NCBI GenBank assembly: GCA_947497315.1
Contig: CANMFX010000001.1
Location: 1,302,001-1,366,000 of the forward strand
DNA length: 64,000 bases
Source of the DNA: an uncultured Sphingomonadaceae bacterium
Lineage (GTDB): Bacteria > Pseudomonadota > Alphaproteobacteria > Sphingomonadales > Sphingomonadaceae
Direction: 5' to 3'
Part shown: in pieces, positions 28,261-38,722 of the stretch
How the letters are laid out: the number at the start of each line of letters is the position of its first letter
Position numbering within the stretch: position 1 is the stretch's first letter
Made by a program: the position numbers and the translations under genes
Notes under the pieces: generated by a model
What the model was told of the DNA's origin: nothing
The model's database searches: none
Seen by the model: only the letters and a program-made list of their open reading frames with translations

Positions 28261-30225
28261 TTATCTGTTCATCCTTCCTTCGATGAGTGTGTCGACGACT
28301 GTCGGATCTGCAAGTGTTGAGGTGTCGCCAAGTGTACCGAAGTCGTTTTCCGCTATTTTGCGCAAGATTCGGCGCATGATTTTGCCGGAGCGTGTCTTGG
28401 GAAGGCCCGGGGTGAAGTGGAGATGGTCAGGAGTTGCAATGGGGCCGATCTCCGTTCGCACATGGTTTCTGAGTTCGGTGGTAAATGCGTCATCGGCCTC
28501 CTCACCGGCATTCAGCGTGACATAGCAGTAAATGCCCTGACCCTTGATATCGTGCGGATAGCCGACAACGGCTGCCTCGGCGACCTTGGGGTGAGAAACC
28601 AATGCGCTTTCGACTTCGGCTGTGCCCATACGGTGGCCGGAAACATTGATCACATCATCGACCCGGCCAGTAATCCAATAATAGTCATCACCGTCGCGGC
28701 GGCAGCCATCACCGGTGAAATATTTACCCTCATAGGTGGCGAAATAGGTCTGGATGAAGCGTTCGTGATCACCATAGACGCTGCGCGCCTGACCCGGCCA
28801 GCTTGCGGTAATGCAAAGATTCCCATCTGTGGCCCCGTCCAGCACAGCGCCTTCATTGTCGACCAGTTGCGGCTGGATGCCGAAGAATGGCTTGCCGGCG
28901 CTGCCGGGCTTCATTCCGTGGGCGCCGGGCAGAGTGGTGATCATCACCCCGCCGGTTTCGGTTTGCCACCAGGTATCGATAATGGGTGATTTGGCTTCAC
29001 CCACCACATCATAATACCAGCGCCAGGCTTCCGGGTTAATCGGTTCGCCCACTGTGCCCAGCAGGCGAATGGAAGAACGGTCATGGGCTTTAACCGGCGC
29101 ATCTCCTTCGCGCATCAGCGCGCGGATGGCTGTCGGCGCAGTATAGAAGATATTGACCTTGTGCTTGGCGACTACTTCCCAGAAACGGCCATGGTCGGGA
29201 TAGTTGGGCACGCCTTCAAACATGACCTCGGTCGCGCCATTGATGAGCGGCCCGTAAACGATATAGCTATGTCCTGTGACCCAACCGATATCCGCTGAGC
29301 ACCAGAAGACCTCGCCCGGTTTATAGTCAAAGACATAGTGGAAGGTAGTGGCCACCCAAACGGCATAGCCGCCGGTCGTATGCAGCACGCCCTTGGGTTT
29401 GCCGGTCGAGCCGGACGTATAGAGAATGAACAGAGGGTCCTCCGCATTCATTGGCTCGCACGGGCAGTCTGATGGTACATCGGCGGAGACTTCATGGTAC
29501 CAGTGGTCGCGGCCCTCGGTCATCGCGATATCGTTGCCGGTATGATTTATGACCAGCACCGCATCAACATCCGCGCCGTCCTTCTTCAGCGCAGCATCGA
29601 CGTTGCTTTTCAGGGGCACCGGCTTGCCGCCGCGTAGCCCGGCATCAGCGCACACGACGAACTTGCTCTGACAATCTTCAATTCGTCCAGCCAGCGCATC
29701 GGGAGAGAAGCCGCCAAACACGACCGAATGGATCGCACCAATGCGCGCGCAGGCCAGCATGGCGACGGCACCCTCGACGATCATCGGCATATAGATTGTC
29801 ACCCGGTCGCCTTTCTTCACGCCCAGCTTTTTGAGCGCGCCAGCCATGCGAATGACCTCAGCTAACAGTTCGGCATAGCTCAACGTTCGACCAGCCCCGG
29901 CAGGATCATCCGGCTCAAAGATCAAGGCTGTTACATCTCCCCGGCCAGCTGCTACATGCCGGTCCACGGCGTTGTGGCAGATGTTGAGAACCCCGTCTTC
30001 AAACCACTTGATATCGACAGGATCATAAGACCAGTTCGCTATTGTCGCAGGAGCCTCTATCCAGTCCAGGCGTTTGGATTGGCCGGACCAGAAAGCGTCC
30101 GGATCAGAGAGACTCTGGGCGTACAGGCGATCATAATCTGCGGCTGTACAATGGCTTTCGGCATCCTGCCGAGGAGAAGCAATGGTTTCCGGCCCATCCT
30201 TTGCTGCTTCCAAACTGTCTGACAT
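28261..30225 (-). CDS. acs: acetyl-CoA synthetase
   Basis: AMP-forming acetate:CoA ligase: activates acetate through acetyl-AMP to acetyl-CoA. The 654-residue length matches E. coli Acs (652). Motifs include [27 protein letters not shown], the [20 protein letters not shown] hinge region and the acetylatable lysine Lys615 in [12 protein letters not shown] place the start at the third of three consecutive ATG codons (30225), six bases after GGGAGG at 30232-30237; the longer frame to 30312 has no such support. crbR-like regulator follows three bases later. The DcaP-like porin is divergent. Confidence 0.97.
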   Translation of the reverse strand: MSDSLEAAKDGPETIASPRQDAESHCTAADYDRLYAQSLSDPDAFWSGQSKRLDWIEAPATIANWSYDPVDIKWFEDGVLNICHNAVDRHVAAGRGDVTALIFEPDDPAGAGRTLSYAELLAEVIRMAGALKKLGVKKGDRVTIYMPMIVEGAVAMLACARIGAIHSVVFGGFSPDALAGRIEDCQSKFVVCADAGLRGGKPVPLKSNVDAALKKDGADVDAVLVINHTGNDIAMTEGRDHWYHEVSADVPSDCPCEPMNAEDPLFILYTSGSTGKPKGVLHTTGGYAVWVATTFHYVFDYKPGEVFWCSADIGWVTGHSYIVYGPLINGATEVMFEGVPNYPDHGRFWEVVAKHKVNIFYTAPTAIRALMREGDAPVKAHDRSSIRLLGTVGEPINPEAWRWYYDVVGEAKSPIIDTWWQTETGGVMITTLPGAHGMKPGSAGKPFFGIQPQLVDNEGAVLDGATDGNLCITASWPGQARSVYGDHERFIQTYFATYEGKYFTGDGCRRDGDDYYWITGRVDDVINVSGHRMGTAEVESALVSHPKVAEAAVVGYPHDIKGQGIYCYVTLNAGEEADDAFTTELRNHVRTEIGPIATPDHLHFTPGLPKTRSGKIMRRILRKIAENDFGTLGDTSTLADPTVVDTLIEGRMNR

Positions 30226-30296
30226 CATCATCCTCCCGCCTATATGGTTTTCCACGCGATTATATTCGAAATACCTATCCGTATTGAATGCGACAT

Positions 30297-30311
30297 TGGT
30301 CGTATAGACCA
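30297..30311. promoter_or_regulatory. candidate operator between acs and porin
   Basis: The palindrome TGGTCGTATAGACCA (5-bp arms, 5-bp spacer) lies in the 150-bp gap between divergent acs and the DcaP-like porin. The half-site TAGACCA recurs at 21955-21961, upstream of the DUF4212-symporter operon. A LuxR-type regulator such as the CrbR-like protein could bind both, but no published site is being matched here. Confidence 0.35.
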
Positions 30312-30375
30312 TTGGCTAATTTTCTTGTCCCTGATCGCCTGACATTCTCGGTCAAAATAACAGAGAGGATGGATC

Positions 30376-31788
30376 ATGGCGCAAGCTGGAAAGAATGTCA
30401 TCAAAGGGATATTATTATCTGCCACGATACTCGGTGCTTCTCCTGCATGGGCGCAAAATAACGATGTAGATGCCCGGCTGGACCGGTTGGAGGCTCTGGT
30501 TACGGGGCTGATTGAACGAATGGACGCGAAGGAACAGGCCGGCTCTGCCAGTGACGTCGCTGCGGCCGAGCAGGCAAGGCAAGCCATTGACGAGACGAGA
30601 GCGCTGGCCGAACGGACGACGGCGGTGGAAAGCAAGATTACTGAGCAGGCCGCGGTTACGCAGAAAGTCGCCGAGCGATCCGATGATGCCAATGGCTTTA
30701 ATGTTGGCAAAACACGGGTAACTTATGGTGGCTATGTGAAGCTGGATGTGATTACGGAGCGGACCAGCGGCGGCCAGGTGCCATCGGGCAGCATCGCAAG
30801 AGATTTTCTGATTCCCGGAGCAATCCCCGTTGGCGGCGAAGCATCCGGTTTTGACACGGACTTTAGCGCACGCCAGACTCGCTTTTTCCTGAAAACAGAG
30901 ACTGATGTGGGCGATGACCATAAGATCGGATCGCACATAGAACTGGACTTCATGGTCACAAGCGGTGGGGACGAACGAATTTCCAACAGTTTCGCCCCGC
31001 GTGTAAGGCAGGCCTATATAACTTTTGACAATTGGCTCTTCGGACAGACCTGGTCGACTTTTCAGGATGTCAGCGCTTTACCCGAAGCGATGGACTTTAT
31101 TGGTCCCACGCCGGGCACCGTTTTCGACCGGCAACCAATGATCCGCTATACAAATGGCGGTCTCCAGATCGCTCTCGAACAGCCCGAAACCACGATTACA
31201 ACACCGACGGGCGCCCGGATTGTCGCGGGTGATGACAGTCTGCCGGACATGGTGGTGCGCTATAATCACAAAGGCGAATTTGGCCATCTGACCGCGGCCG
31301 CGATCGGCCGTGTGCTGCGTGTTAACGAGGATGATTTCGGTCTGATCAATGACAGCAGCTTTGGATATGGGGTCAGCCTGTCAGGCAAGTTAAACGTCGG
31401 CGAACGTGATGATTTCAAATTCATGGCGACAGCTGGCGAGGGGCTGGGGCGTTACATCGGGCTTAACATAGTCAATGACGCGGCCGTGCGGGCAGATGGC
31501 TCGCTGGCTCCGATTGCGACCTATTCCGGTTTTGCTGCCTATCGCCATTTCTGGAACGACAAGTGGCGCTCTACACTCTCCGGGTCATACTTCAAAGCGG
31601 ACAACCCGGTCTTGCTGACGACAGGTCTGGTAACTGATGAAAGCTGGAACCTGTTTGGCAATCTGGTCTACTCTCCAGTTGCACCGCTCGATATCGGCAT
31701 CGAATATATGTACGCCAAACGCCGGATCGAAGATGGCGCTTCGGGCAATTTGCAGAAAGTCCAGATGTCGGCAAAATACAAGTTCTGA
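30376..31788 (+). CDS. DcaP-like outer-membrane porin
   Basis: A 470-residue outer-membrane protein with signal peptide (MAQAGKNVIKGILLSATILGASPAWA), a periplasmic coiled coil (about 30-95), and a beta-barrel ending in KVQMSAKYKF with C-terminal Phe. The conserved SARQTRFFLKTETDVG and NWLFGQTWSTFQDVSALPE are typical of the DcaP-like trimeric porin group, which favours dicarboxylates and other small anions in Acinetobacter. Its divergent position to acs suggests a shared acetate-switch control. ATG 30376 lies nine bases after GAGAGGA. Confidence 0.85.
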   Translation: MAQAGKNVIKGILLSATILGASPAWAQNNDVDARLDRLEALVTGLIERMDAKEQAGSASDVAAAEQARQAIDETRALAERTTAVESKITEQAAVTQKVAERSDDANGFNVGKTRVTYGGYVKLDVITERTSGGQVPSGSIARDFLIPGAIPVGGEASGFDTDFSARQTRFFLKTETDVGDDHKIGSHIELDFMVTSGGDERISNSFAPRVRQAYITFDNWLFGQTWSTFQDVSALPEAMDFIGPTPGTVFDRQPMIRYTNGGLQIALEQPETTITTPTGARIVAGDDSLPDMVVRYNHKGEFGHLTAAAIGRVLRVNEDDFGLINDSSFGYGVSLSGKLNVGERDDFKFMATAGEGLGRYIGLNIVNDAAVRADGSLAPIATYSGFAAYRHFWNDKWRSTLSGSYFKADNPVLLTTGLVTDESWNLFGNLVYSPVAPLDIGIEYMYAKRRIEDGASGNLQKVQMSAKYKF

Positions 31789-31988
31789 GATTTGCTGCGT
31801 CGCGACAAGTCAAGTTGGCGTGGCTCGCCCCAAAAATGCACATATGGCTCCTGTGGACGCATTTGAGGTCGCACTGGCAGAGTAGGCACTTCAACTATTA
31901 GGTCAGCTGTTTAGACGAATATGGATTGAATCAGACTTGCATTTTACTGTCGATGCTGCTGCATAGACTTGCAAGCTTGAGGGGGCAT

Positions 31989-32564
31989 ATGACGATCATA
32001 TCACGCAACCATGCGTTGGCCGCTGGCGGCCTGGTTTTACTCACTCTGGTGATTTTGTTCGGCATGGACCGGCCGCCGATTTGCGAGTGTGGCAATGTGA
32101 AATTGTGGCATGGTGCAGTGCAGTCGGCTGAAAACAGTCAACATCTTTCGGACTGGTACACGTTCAGCCATATCATTCATGGTTTTCTGTTTTATGGTCT
32201 CGGTTATTGGCTGTTCCGCAAGCGACCCGAAGCGGCAAGACTGGGTCTGGCTTTGTGCCTCGCGATATTCATTGAAGGTTTCTGGGAAATCCTTGAAAAC
32301 TCGCCGATTATCATCAATCGCTATCGTGAAGCGACTTTTGCTTTTGGCTATGCGGGAGACAGCATTGTCAACTCGATGGCGGATATCGGCTGGATGACAT
32401 TGGGTTTCATCGCGGCCCGCCGGATGCCGGTAATGGCCACGGTTACGGTCGCCGTGATTTTCGAACTGCTGGCGCTCTACGCAATTCGGGACAATCTCAC
32501 GCTCAACGTGCTGATGCTGACCTTCCCGATTGAAGCAATCAAGGTCTGGCAGGGCGCGGCCTAG
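31989..32564 (+). CDS. DUF2585/UPF0314 family membrane protein
   Basis: A 191-residue membrane protein with five or six helices and the conserved family motifs [33 protein letters not shown] and [14 protein letters not shown]. The family is restricted mainly to alphaproteobacteria and has no known function. ATG 31989 is preferred over 31926 because GAGGGGG lies just upstream. It ends by overlapping four bases with the convergent small gene. Confidence 0.85.
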   Translation: MTIISRNHALAAGGLVLLTLVILFGMDRPPICECGNVKLWHGAVQSAENSQHLSDWYTFSHIIHGFLFYGLGYWLFRKRPEAARLGLALCLAIFIEGFWEILENSPIIINRYREATFAFGYAGDSIVNSMADIGWMTLGFIAARRMPVMATVTVAVIFELLALYAIRDNLTLNVLMLTFPIEAIKVWQGAA

Positions 32565-32833
32565 GCTTCTGGTTTTGCAGGCTCCGTAGGAGCAGGTGTG
32601 CCTTGGATATCGATAACCTGTTCCGATGCAGGAAGCTCTTCTTCTGTTTCCCTGGATCGGTCATAAAGCGCTTTGGCAACCATAGCACCGCCGACGAGCA
32701 ACGCACCGGGCAGAGAGCGGGTCGCGATACGCGCTGCCAGCACGCCTACACCAAAGCCGAGCAAGCCGGTTCCTTGGCCACGTTTTCGCGCTTCATTGCC
32801 AATCAAAACAGAGACGATTTCACGCACCGCCAT
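32561..32833 (-). CDS. small hydrophobic protein beside fumC
   Basis: A 90-residue protein with a hydrophobic glycine/alanine-rich segment ([33 protein letters not shown], about 25-58) and an acidic proline-rich tail. No family is recognised. ATG 32833 has AGGAG six bases upstream and lies 14 bases inside the end of fumC on the same strand, so it is probably translated from the fumC transcript. Confidence 0.6.
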   Translation of the reverse strand: MAVREIVSVLIGNEARKRGQGTGLLGFGVGVLAARIATRSLPGALLVGGAMVAKALYDRSRETEEELPASEQVIDIQGTPAPTEPAKPEA

Positions 32834-34250
32834 GGGATGCTCCTGAGCTGTTACCAATCATGTTTTCAGCCTTAACATGGGTATCATATGTTTCTTCGTC
32901 AACAAGGCCAAGGTCCAGAGCCGCCGCGCGGAGCGTCATTCCCGTTTCATGGGCATGTTTCGCAATTTTGGAGGCGTTGTCATAGCCGATGACCGGAGCC
33001 AGCGCCGTGACCAGCATCAGCGAATTTTCAACAAGCTCGGCGATGCGTTTCTCATCGGCTTCCAGTCCATCGACGCAGCGTGTGGCAAAGCTCGACATAC
33101 CGATGGATACGATTTCAATCGATCGCAAAACGTTTGCGCCCATCATAGGTTTGAAAACGTTTAGTTCCAGATGCCCCTGTAAGCCGCCAACCGTTACCGC
33201 CTGATGATTCCCGATAATTTGTGCGGCCACCATGGTCAGCATTTCGCACTGCGTTGGATTGACTTTGCCGGGCATGATTGAGCTGCCCGGTTCATTGGCG
33301 GGCAGACTGAGTTCGCCAAGTCCGGACCGCGGGCCGGAACCGAGCAGGCGTATATCATTGGCGATTTTGGTGAGTGAAACGGCGAGAACATTCAGCGCAC
33401 CCGATAGCTCGACCATCGTATCATGCGCCGCCAGTTCGGCAAATTTGCTATGGGCCGAGGTGAATTTCAGTCCGGTAATCTTGGCAATTTCCCGCGCCAT
33501 ATGGTCGCCAAAATTTTCTGGTGCATTCAGACCAGTACCCACAGCAGTTCCGCCCTGCGCCAGTTGATAGAGACGCGGCAAGACCGCCTCTATTCGGTCG
33601 CGCGCGGCCAGCAATTGGGCTGCATAGCCGGAAAATTCTTGTCCCAGTGTCAATGGGGTCGCATCCTGCAAATGGGTCCGACCGATTTTGACAATCGCCT
33701 TCCAGCTCTGTGCTTTTTCCGCCAGCGCATCATGCAATTGTTCCAGCGCTGGAAACAGCTCAACCTCCAATGCGCGTGCGGCGGCAACATGCATGGCGGT
33801 CGGGAAGCTGTCGTTCGACGACTGGCCGCGATTTACATGGTCGTTGGGATGGACAGGGTCCTTACCGCCGCGCGTGCCGGTCAGGCTTTCATTTGCGATG
33901 CCCGCGATGACCTCGTTGACGTTCATATTTGTCTGAGTGCCAGATCCGGTTTGCCAGATAGTCAGCGGAAATTGCGTGTCAAAAGCGCCGGAACGCACTT
34001 CTTCGGCCGCTTTTGCAATGGCACCGGCAATTTCCGGGTCGAGTCCGTGAATGCCATTTACCCGCGCTGCCGCCTCTTTGACGGTTGCCAAAGCATGAAT
34101 TAGCCGGATCGGCATGCGCTCATGACGGGGAAAGGGAAAGTTCTCGATACTGCGCTGTGTCTGCGCGCCCCAATAGGCGTCCTGCGGAACTTCTATCGGG
34201 CCAATACTATCGGTTTCTGTACGCGTGGTTTTTGAAGAGGTGCCCGGCAT
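32820..34250 (-). CDS. fumC: class II fumarate hydratase
   Basis: Class II (iron-independent) fumarase, converting fumarate to malate in the TCA cycle. The 476-residue protein has the superfamily signature [11 protein letters not shown], the active-site region [28 protein letters not shown] and [19 protein letters not shown]. Length matches FumC (about 465). Aspartate ammonia-lyase is the nearest alternative, but the TGSGTQTN and start segments fit FumC. sspB lies seven bases upstream on the same strand, suggesting one transcript sspB-fumC-small gene. Confidence 0.96.
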   Translation of the reverse strand: MPGTSSKTTRTETDSIGPIEVPQDAYWGAQTQRSIENFPFPRHERMPIRLIHALATVKEAAARVNGIHGLDPEIAGAIAKAAEEVRSGAFDTQFPLTIWQTGSGTQTNMNVNEVIAGIANESLTGTRGGKDPVHPNDHVNRGQSSNDSFPTAMHVAAARALEVELFPALEQLHDALAEKAQSWKAIVKIGRTHLQDATPLTLGQEFSGYAAQLLAARDRIEAVLPRLYQLAQGGTAVGTGLNAPENFGDHMAREIAKITGLKFTSAHSKFAELAAHDTMVELSGALNVLAVSLTKIANDIRLLGSGPRSGLGELSLPANEPGSSIMPGKVNPTQCEMLTMVAAQIIGNHQAVTVGGLQGHLELNVFKPMMGANVLRSIEIVSIGMSSFATRCVDGLEADEKRIAELVENSLMLVTALAPVIGYDNASKIAKHAHETGMTLRAAALDLGLVDEETYDTHVKAENMIGNSSGASHGGA

Positions 34251-34257
34251 CAGGCGA

Positions 34258-34743
34258 TCACTTCTTTTTGCCGAAATCCACCGTTACAACGTTGGAACCA
34301 TCATCGACCGTCTCGACCGCTTCCTGATCCCCGTCATTTTGAGCCGGTTCATGGCTATCGAGATCACCTTCGACTTCATCTACCTGAAATTGCAGGGCAA
34401 AATCGACGGCAGGATCAACAAAGGAGGTAATCGCAGCGAACGGGATATGCAGCATGGAGCTGATCTGGTTAAAGCTTAGCCCCACCTCAAACCGGTCTTC
34501 GCTGACTGACAAGTCCCAATAGCGGTTTTGCAGCACTATGGTCATTTCATCCGGGAATTTCGCGATCAGATGATCGGGTATATCGACACCTGGGGCGCGG
34601 GTCTTGAAAGTGATGTAAAAATGATGTTCGCCGGGCAGACCGTTGGTCTCTACTTCACCCAAAACCCGTCCGACGACAGCGCGCAGAGCTTCCTGCACAA
34701 TTTCATCATAAGGAATCAGGCTATCGGGGGCACTGTCATTCAT
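34258..34743 (-). CDS. sspB: SspB family ClpXP adaptor
   Basis: A 161-residue alphaproteobacterial SspB, the adaptor that delivers ssrA-tagged proteins to ClpXP. The folded part (about 1-115) contains [36 protein letters not shown] and FEVGLSF; an acidic linker ([17 protein letters not shown]) leads to the C-terminal ClpX-binding tail [13 protein letters not shown] 34743 is chosen over 34845 because the conserved protein begins [14 protein letters not shown]. Confidence 0.9.
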   Translation of the reverse strand: MNDSAPDSLIPYDEIVQEALRAVVGRVLGEVETNGLPGEHHFYITFKTRAPGVDIPDHLIAKFPDEMTIVLQNRYWDLSVSEDRFEVGLSFNQISSMLHIPFAAITSFVDPAVDFALQFQVDEVEGDLDSHEPAQNDGDQEAVETVDDGSNVVTVDFGKKK

Positions 34744-34869
34744 AGCTACTTGGTGGCGCGAACAGGGGGCAGGGTCAAGGGGATTTGAACAATTTTCGTC
34801 AACTGTGATATTTCTGATTTTGCAGTGAAATTCTTGCCTGATCAAATCCAGCCTTTATAGGCATCAACC

Positions 34870-35463
34870 ATGAGAACAGCGACCATAGAGCGAAACACCA
34901 AGGAAACCGAGATTTTCGTCGAGTTGAATCTGGACGGAACCGGGCAATATGACGTGTCGACCGGCATCGGTTTTCTTGACCATATGATCGAGCAATTCTC
35001 GCGCCATTCGCTGATTGACCTGACGCTGAGGGTCAAAGGGGACCTGCATGTTGATCAGCACCACACGACCGAAGATAGCGCCATTGCAGTGGGACAAGCC
35101 ATTGGTCAGGCTCTCGGCGACAAGGCCGGGATCGTGCGCTATGGCAGCACCTATTCACCGATGGACGAGACATTGAGCCGCGTCGCACTGGATATTTCCG
35201 GTCGTCCATGGCTGGTCTGGAAAGCCGGATTTACGCAGGAGCGGCTGGGCGAAATGGATACGGAGCTGTTCAAGCACTGGTTCCACAGCGTGGCCGATGC
35301 TGCCGGCATAACACTGCATATCGAGCTGCTTTATGGTGAGAATAATCATCATATTGCCGAGAGTATTTTCAAGGGCTTCGCCCGCGCGATGCGCCAGGCG
35401 GTTGAGCGCGACCCGCGCAAAGGGGACGCTATTCCTTCGACCAAAGGCCAGCTTGGTGGCTGA
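34870..35463 (+). CDS. hisB: imidazoleglycerol-phosphate dehydratase
   Basis: Step 6 of histidine synthesis: dehydrates imidazole-glycerol phosphate to imidazole-acetol phosphate. The 197-residue monofunctional form has both metal-binding motifs: [15 protein letters not shown] with [18 protein letters not shown], and the second repeat with [19 protein letters not shown] and [23 protein letters not shown]. It starts the run hisB-hisH-hisA-hisF; hisH begins eight bases before its stop. Confidence 0.97.
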   Translation: MRTATIERNTKETEIFVELNLDGTGQYDVSTGIGFLDHMIEQFSRHSLIDLTLRVKGDLHVDQHHTTEDSAIAVGQAIGQALGDKAGIVRYGSTYSPMDETLSRVALDISGRPWLVWKAGFTQERLGEMDTELFKHWFHSVADAAGITLHIELLYGENNHHIAESIFKGFARAMRQAVERDPRKGDAIPSTKGQLGG

Positions 35464-36076
35464 AACCATAGCGCTTATCGATTTCGGCGCCGGTAACTTA
35501 CACAGTGTGCACAACGCGTTGATGGCGACCGGCGCGTCCGGAGTTGTCGTGACCGCTGATCCGGATGTTGTCGCTGCGGCGGATCGCATTGTCCTACCCG
35601 GAGTGGGCGCGTTTGGCGCTTGCCGCGACGCCTTGGCAAGTATTGACGGTATGATTGCGGCGATGGAGCAGCAGGTCCGGCAAGAGGGCGCGCCATTTCT
35701 CGGTATCTGTGTCGGCATGCAATTGCTCGCCGACAAGGGTATAGAATTTGGCGAACATCAGGGGCTCGGCTGGATCGGCGGTACTGTGCACGCGATCGAA
35801 GCGCCTTCTGCGGACATCAAAATTCCGCATATGGGCTGGAATGATGTGACCCCTACTGCGGGTCATGACCTGTTGGAAGCCGGAGAGGCTTATTACCTTC
35901 ACGGCTATCATTTTGATGCGACGAACGCAGATGATATTTTCGCGACTACCTATCACGGCAGGACCCTGGTTTCTGCCATTGGCCGCGACAATATTGTCGG
36001 TGTGCAATTTCATCCGGAAAAAAGCCAGGCCTATGGACTGGCCTTCCTGAAACGCTTTTTGGAGTGGAAACCATGA
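35456..36076 (+). CDS. hisH: imidazole glycerol phosphate synthase, glutamine amidotransferase subunit
   Basis: Hydrolyses glutamine and passes ammonia to HisF. The class I amidotransferase triad is visible: Cys85 in [10 protein letters not shown], His186 and Glu188 in VQFHPEKSQ. Length 206. The start is GTG 35456 (TTG 35453 is the alternative), overlapping the hisB end by eight bases; the long open frame back to 35333 lies inside hisB and is not used. The hisA ATG overlaps its TGA. Confidence 0.95.
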   Translation: MAETIALIDFGAGNLHSVHNALMATGASGVVVTADPDVVAAADRIVLPGVGAFGACRDALASIDGMIAAMEQQVRQEGAPFLGICVGMQLLADKGIEFGEHQGLGWIGGTVHAIEAPSADIKIPHMGWNDVTPTAGHDLLEAGEAYYLHGYHFDATNADDIFATTYHGRTLVSAIGRDNIVGVQFHPEKSQAYGLAFLKRFLEWKP

Positions 36077-36798
36077 TTGTTTTTCCTGCCATTGATCTGA
36101 AATCCGGCGAAGTTGTGCGTCTGGCGGAAGGCGATATGGATCGCGCTACCGTCTATGGTGACAATCCCGCAGAACAGGCGGGTCTGTTCGCGGAGGCAGG
36201 CGCCGAGCATATTCATGTTGTTGATCTGGAGGGGGCCTTTGCCGGGTCCCCGCGCAATGCGGAAGCGGTTGAAGCGATTGTCGGCAGCTTCCCCGGCTAT
36301 GTGCAACTGGGCGGCGGGATCAGGAACAGAGAAACCGTGGAGCGCTGGTTCGAGCTGGGTGTGGCGCGGTTGGTCATTGGCACGGCGGCGCTGAAAGACC
36401 CGGAATTTGTGCGTGATATGGCGAAGGAATATGAAGGCGGCATCGTCGTCGCCGTCGATGCGCGCGATGGTATGGTCGCTACGGAAGGCTGGGCCGATGT
36501 GTCGGAAGTCAGCGTAAGAGATATGGCGCGGCGCTTTGAGGACGCAGGTGTCGCGTCTCTTTTGTTCACGGATGTGGGCCGCGATGGTATGCTGACCGGA
36601 TGCAATATCGAAGCGACTGTCGATTTGGCGCGCTCAGTCGATATTCCCGTAATCGCCAGCGGCGGGGTAAAGGGTCTCGATGATGTTCACATGCTCAGCC
36701 AGTTTACACAGGATGGTATTGAGGGCGTGATTACCGGCCGGGCGCTCTACGACGGGCGGCTGGATCTTGCGACGGCCATTGCTATGGCGAACCGATAG
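36073..36798 (+). CDS. hisA: ProFAR isomerase
   Basis: HisA isomerises ProFAR to PRFAR, an Amadori rearrangement. The 241-residue (beta/alpha)8 barrel has catalytic Asp in [12 protein letters not shown] and a second Asp in [12 protein letters not shown], with phosphate-binding [12 protein letters not shown] 36073 follows GGAG by eight bases and overlaps the hisH stop (ATGA); the GTG at 36064 is inside that ribosome site. Confidence 0.96.
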   Translation: MIVFPAIDLKSGEVVRLAEGDMDRATVYGDNPAEQAGLFAEAGAEHIHVVDLEGAFAGSPRNAEAVEAIVGSFPGYVQLGGGIRNRETVERWFELGVARLVIGTAALKDPEFVRDMAKEYEGGIVVAVDARDGMVATEGWADVSEVSVRDMARRFEDAGVASLLFTDVGRDGMLTGCNIEATVDLARSVDIPVIASGGVKGLDDVHMLSQFTQDGIEGVITGRALYDGRLDLATAIAMANR

Positions 36799-36800
36799 AC

Positions 36801-37568
36801 ATGACCGTCCGTATCCGCGTCATACCTTGCCTCGATGTAGCCGATGGCCGCGTGGTCAAAGGCGTCAATTTCGTTGACCTCAAAGACGCTGGCGATCCGG
36901 TGGAGCAGGCGCGGGCCTACGACGCGGCGGGTGCGGATGAGCTTTGCTTTCTCGATATCGGCGCAAGTCATGAAAATCGCGATACGATTATCGATGTGGT
37001 GCGGCGGACCGCCGAAGTCTGTTTCATGCCTGTCACAGTCGGCGGCGGCGTAAGAACGGCGGATGATGCCCGGGCGTTGCTCATGGCCGGGGCCGACAAG
37101 GTTGCGGTAAACAGCGCGGCCGTTTCGCGGCCCGAAGTGGTCAGTGACATAGCAGGCCGTTTCGGAAGCCAGTGCATGGTGGCTTCAATCGACGCCCGGC
37201 AGGTTGACGAAGGATGCTGGGAAATCTTCACCCATGGCGGGCGCACGCCGACCGGCATAGACGCCCTGGAACACGCCGTGCGCATGGCGGAGCTGGGGGC
37301 AGGTGAGTTGCTCGTCACCTCCATGGATCGTGATGGCACACGTGATGGCTATGATCTGTCTCTAACCAGGGTCATTGCCGATGCCGTGTCGATTCCGGTG
37401 GTGGCTAGCGGCGGGGTCGGAAATCTCGATCATATGGTCGAAGGCGTGATCAAGGGCGGAGCCAATGCCGTGCTCGCTGCCTCGATTTTCCATTTTGGAC
37501 AGCACAGTATATCCGAAGCGCATGATGCGCTGCGTGCTGCAGGACTGCCGGCTCGCCATAACAGTTAA
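36801..37568 (+). CDS. hisF: imidazole glycerol phosphate synthase, cyclase subunit
   Basis: Uses ammonia from HisH to turn PRFAR into IGP and AICAR. The 255-residue barrel has catalytic Asp12 in [15 protein letters not shown] and the second Asp in [13 protein letters not shown], with phosphate motif [13 protein letters not shown]. It starts two bases after hisA stops. hisE does not follow directly: about 1.6 kb with two PEP-CTERM genes lies between. Confidence 0.97.
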   Translation: MTVRIRVIPCLDVADGRVVKGVNFVDLKDAGDPVEQARAYDAAGADELCFLDIGASHENRDTIIDVVRRTAEVCFMPVTVGGGVRTADDARALLMAGADKVAVNSAAVSRPEVVSDIAGRFGSQCMVASIDARQVDEGCWEIFTHGGRTPTGIDALEHAVRMAELGAGELLVTSMDRDGTRDGYDLSLTRVIADAVSIPVVASGGVGNLDHMVEGVIKGGANAVLAASIFHFGQHSISEAHDALRAAGLPARHNS

Positions 37569-37760
37569 GAGATAGTCTGAAGTTGGTTCAAACTGAGACA
37601 GTCTGAAAAAAGACTTTGTTAACCATCTATTTTTACAAAATATTAATCTCGTTTTCGTATTAACGGTTTTTAAACCATTTGCCTGCTGATCGCAGTCAAT
37701 GGTCTGTTTGAAACGGAAAAGCCCGCTCGGATAATGAGGATTGGGCAGGTGAGGGATTAG

Positions 37761-38465
37761 ATGACAATTACTCGTACAATATTGATTGGCACCATATCAG
37801 CTTTGGCGATGGCAGCCGTTCCGGCGCACGCCATTTATCCGATCCAGTCTGGCGACGCGCAATCGCAGGGTGGAAAACGCAGCGGCTCCAGCGGAGGCAA
37901 AGGCGGATCATCAGGTTTCGGCGGCAGCTCTGGCAGTTTCAGCTCGACCAGCACCGGCGGATCGACTTCGACATCATCTGGTGGTTCTTCAACCAGCGGC
38001 GGTTCAACGTCGACCTCAACTGGCGGCGGAACCACTTCTGGTTCGACCGGTGGTTCAACATCCACTTCGAGCGGCAATTTCTCCAGCACATCGACAGGCG
38101 GATCGACCTCCACCTCTTCGGGTGCGATATCGACTTCGTCAGGCGGCGTTTCGACATCTACGGGGGGTGTATCAACTTCAACCGGCGGTGTTTCAACGTC
38201 TACCGGCGGCGTGTCGACCTCAACCGGTGGCTCATCCAGCTTTGGCGGGTCGAGTAGTTCTTCGAGTTCCAGCAGTTCTTCGTCCAGCAGCTCGTCCAGT
38301 AGCAGTTCTTCCAGTTATGGTGGATCAACGGGCGGGCATCCCGGCGGTTCGACCGGTGGAACACCTGTTCCGGAACCGGGCGTCATGATCCTTTTCGGGC
38401 TAGGTGCGGGCGGTCTCGCTGCCGGGCGTTTGATGCGGCGGCGCAAGAACAAGCAATCGGACTGA
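37761..38465 (+). CDS. low-complexity Ser/Gly/Thr PEP-CTERM protein
   Basis: A 234-residue exported protein: signal peptide (1-24, ending PAHA), a Ser/Gly/Thr-rich body with four GGVSTST heptads (about 128-155), a run of 22 consecutive serines (about 165-186), and a PEP-CTERM tail: VPEPGV followed by a membrane helix and RRRK. PEP-CTERM tails are cut by exosortase (EpsH/XrtA) and are linked to exopolysaccharide-producing, biofilm-forming bacteria. The run of serines uses five codons mixed, so it is not a simple slippage tract. A terminator follows at 38493. No exosortase gene is in the window. Confidence 0.8.
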   Translation: MTITRTILIGTISALAMAAVPAHAIYPIQSGDAQSQGGKRSGSSGGKGGSSGFGGSSGSFSSTSTGGSTSTSSGGSSTSGGSTSTSTGGGTTSGSTGGSTSTSSGNFSSTSTGGSTSTSSGAISTSSGGVSTSTGGVSTSTGGVSTSTGGVSTSTGGSSSFGGSSSSSSSSSSSSSSSSSSSSSSYGGSTGGHPGGSTGGTPVPEPGVMILFGLGAGGLAAGRLMRRRKNKQSD

Positions 38466-38492
38466 CCGTTTCGAGCTCTATAGACTTTCAGG

Positions 38493-38517
38493 AAGGGGGC
38501 CGCGCGGCCTCCTTTTT
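38493..38517 (+). terminator. rho-independent terminator after first PEP-CTERM gene
   Basis: An AAGGGGGCCG arm pairs with CGGCCTCCTT (one G-T pair) and is followed by a short T-run, 28 bp after the stop codon. Confidence 0.75.
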
Positions 38518-38654
38518 GATTCTGATGTAGCGTGAGTACATGTCCCATTATGAGACAATTGCGGCGATGGTTAATGTCGGTTTAACTTACAATTTTGGCA
38601 TAGGCGAAAATCTGTTAACCACTAAGACAGTTGGCTACCGCAGATCCCGGGCTT

Positions 38655-38671
38655 TTGGCAGGAGATTTGCT
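38655..38671 (+). promoter_or_regulatory. sigma-54-type promoter before second PEP-CTERM gene
   Basis: TTGGCAGGAGATTTGCT matches the -24/-12 consensus TGGCACG-N4-TTGCW with one change, and the GG-N10-GC spacing is exact. It sits 52 bp upstream of ATG 38723. RpoN with the response regulator PrsR is known to control PEP-CTERM genes in some bacteria; neither gene is in this window. Confidence 0.6.
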
Positions 38672-38722
38672 TAACTTGTCTATCAACTGTTTTTGATTTT
38701 CCGCCATACCCCGGGGGCAAGT

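Noticed and set aside
35333-35455. Longer 5' extension of hisH inside hisB
   Set aside because: The extra residues do not resemble HisH; the conserved protein begins with the ALIDFGAGN strand right after GTG 35456.
37786-38388. 200-codon alternate frame over the PEP-CTERM gene
   Set aside because: It mirrors the Ser/Gly repeats in another frame and lacks the signal peptide and sorting tail found in frame one.
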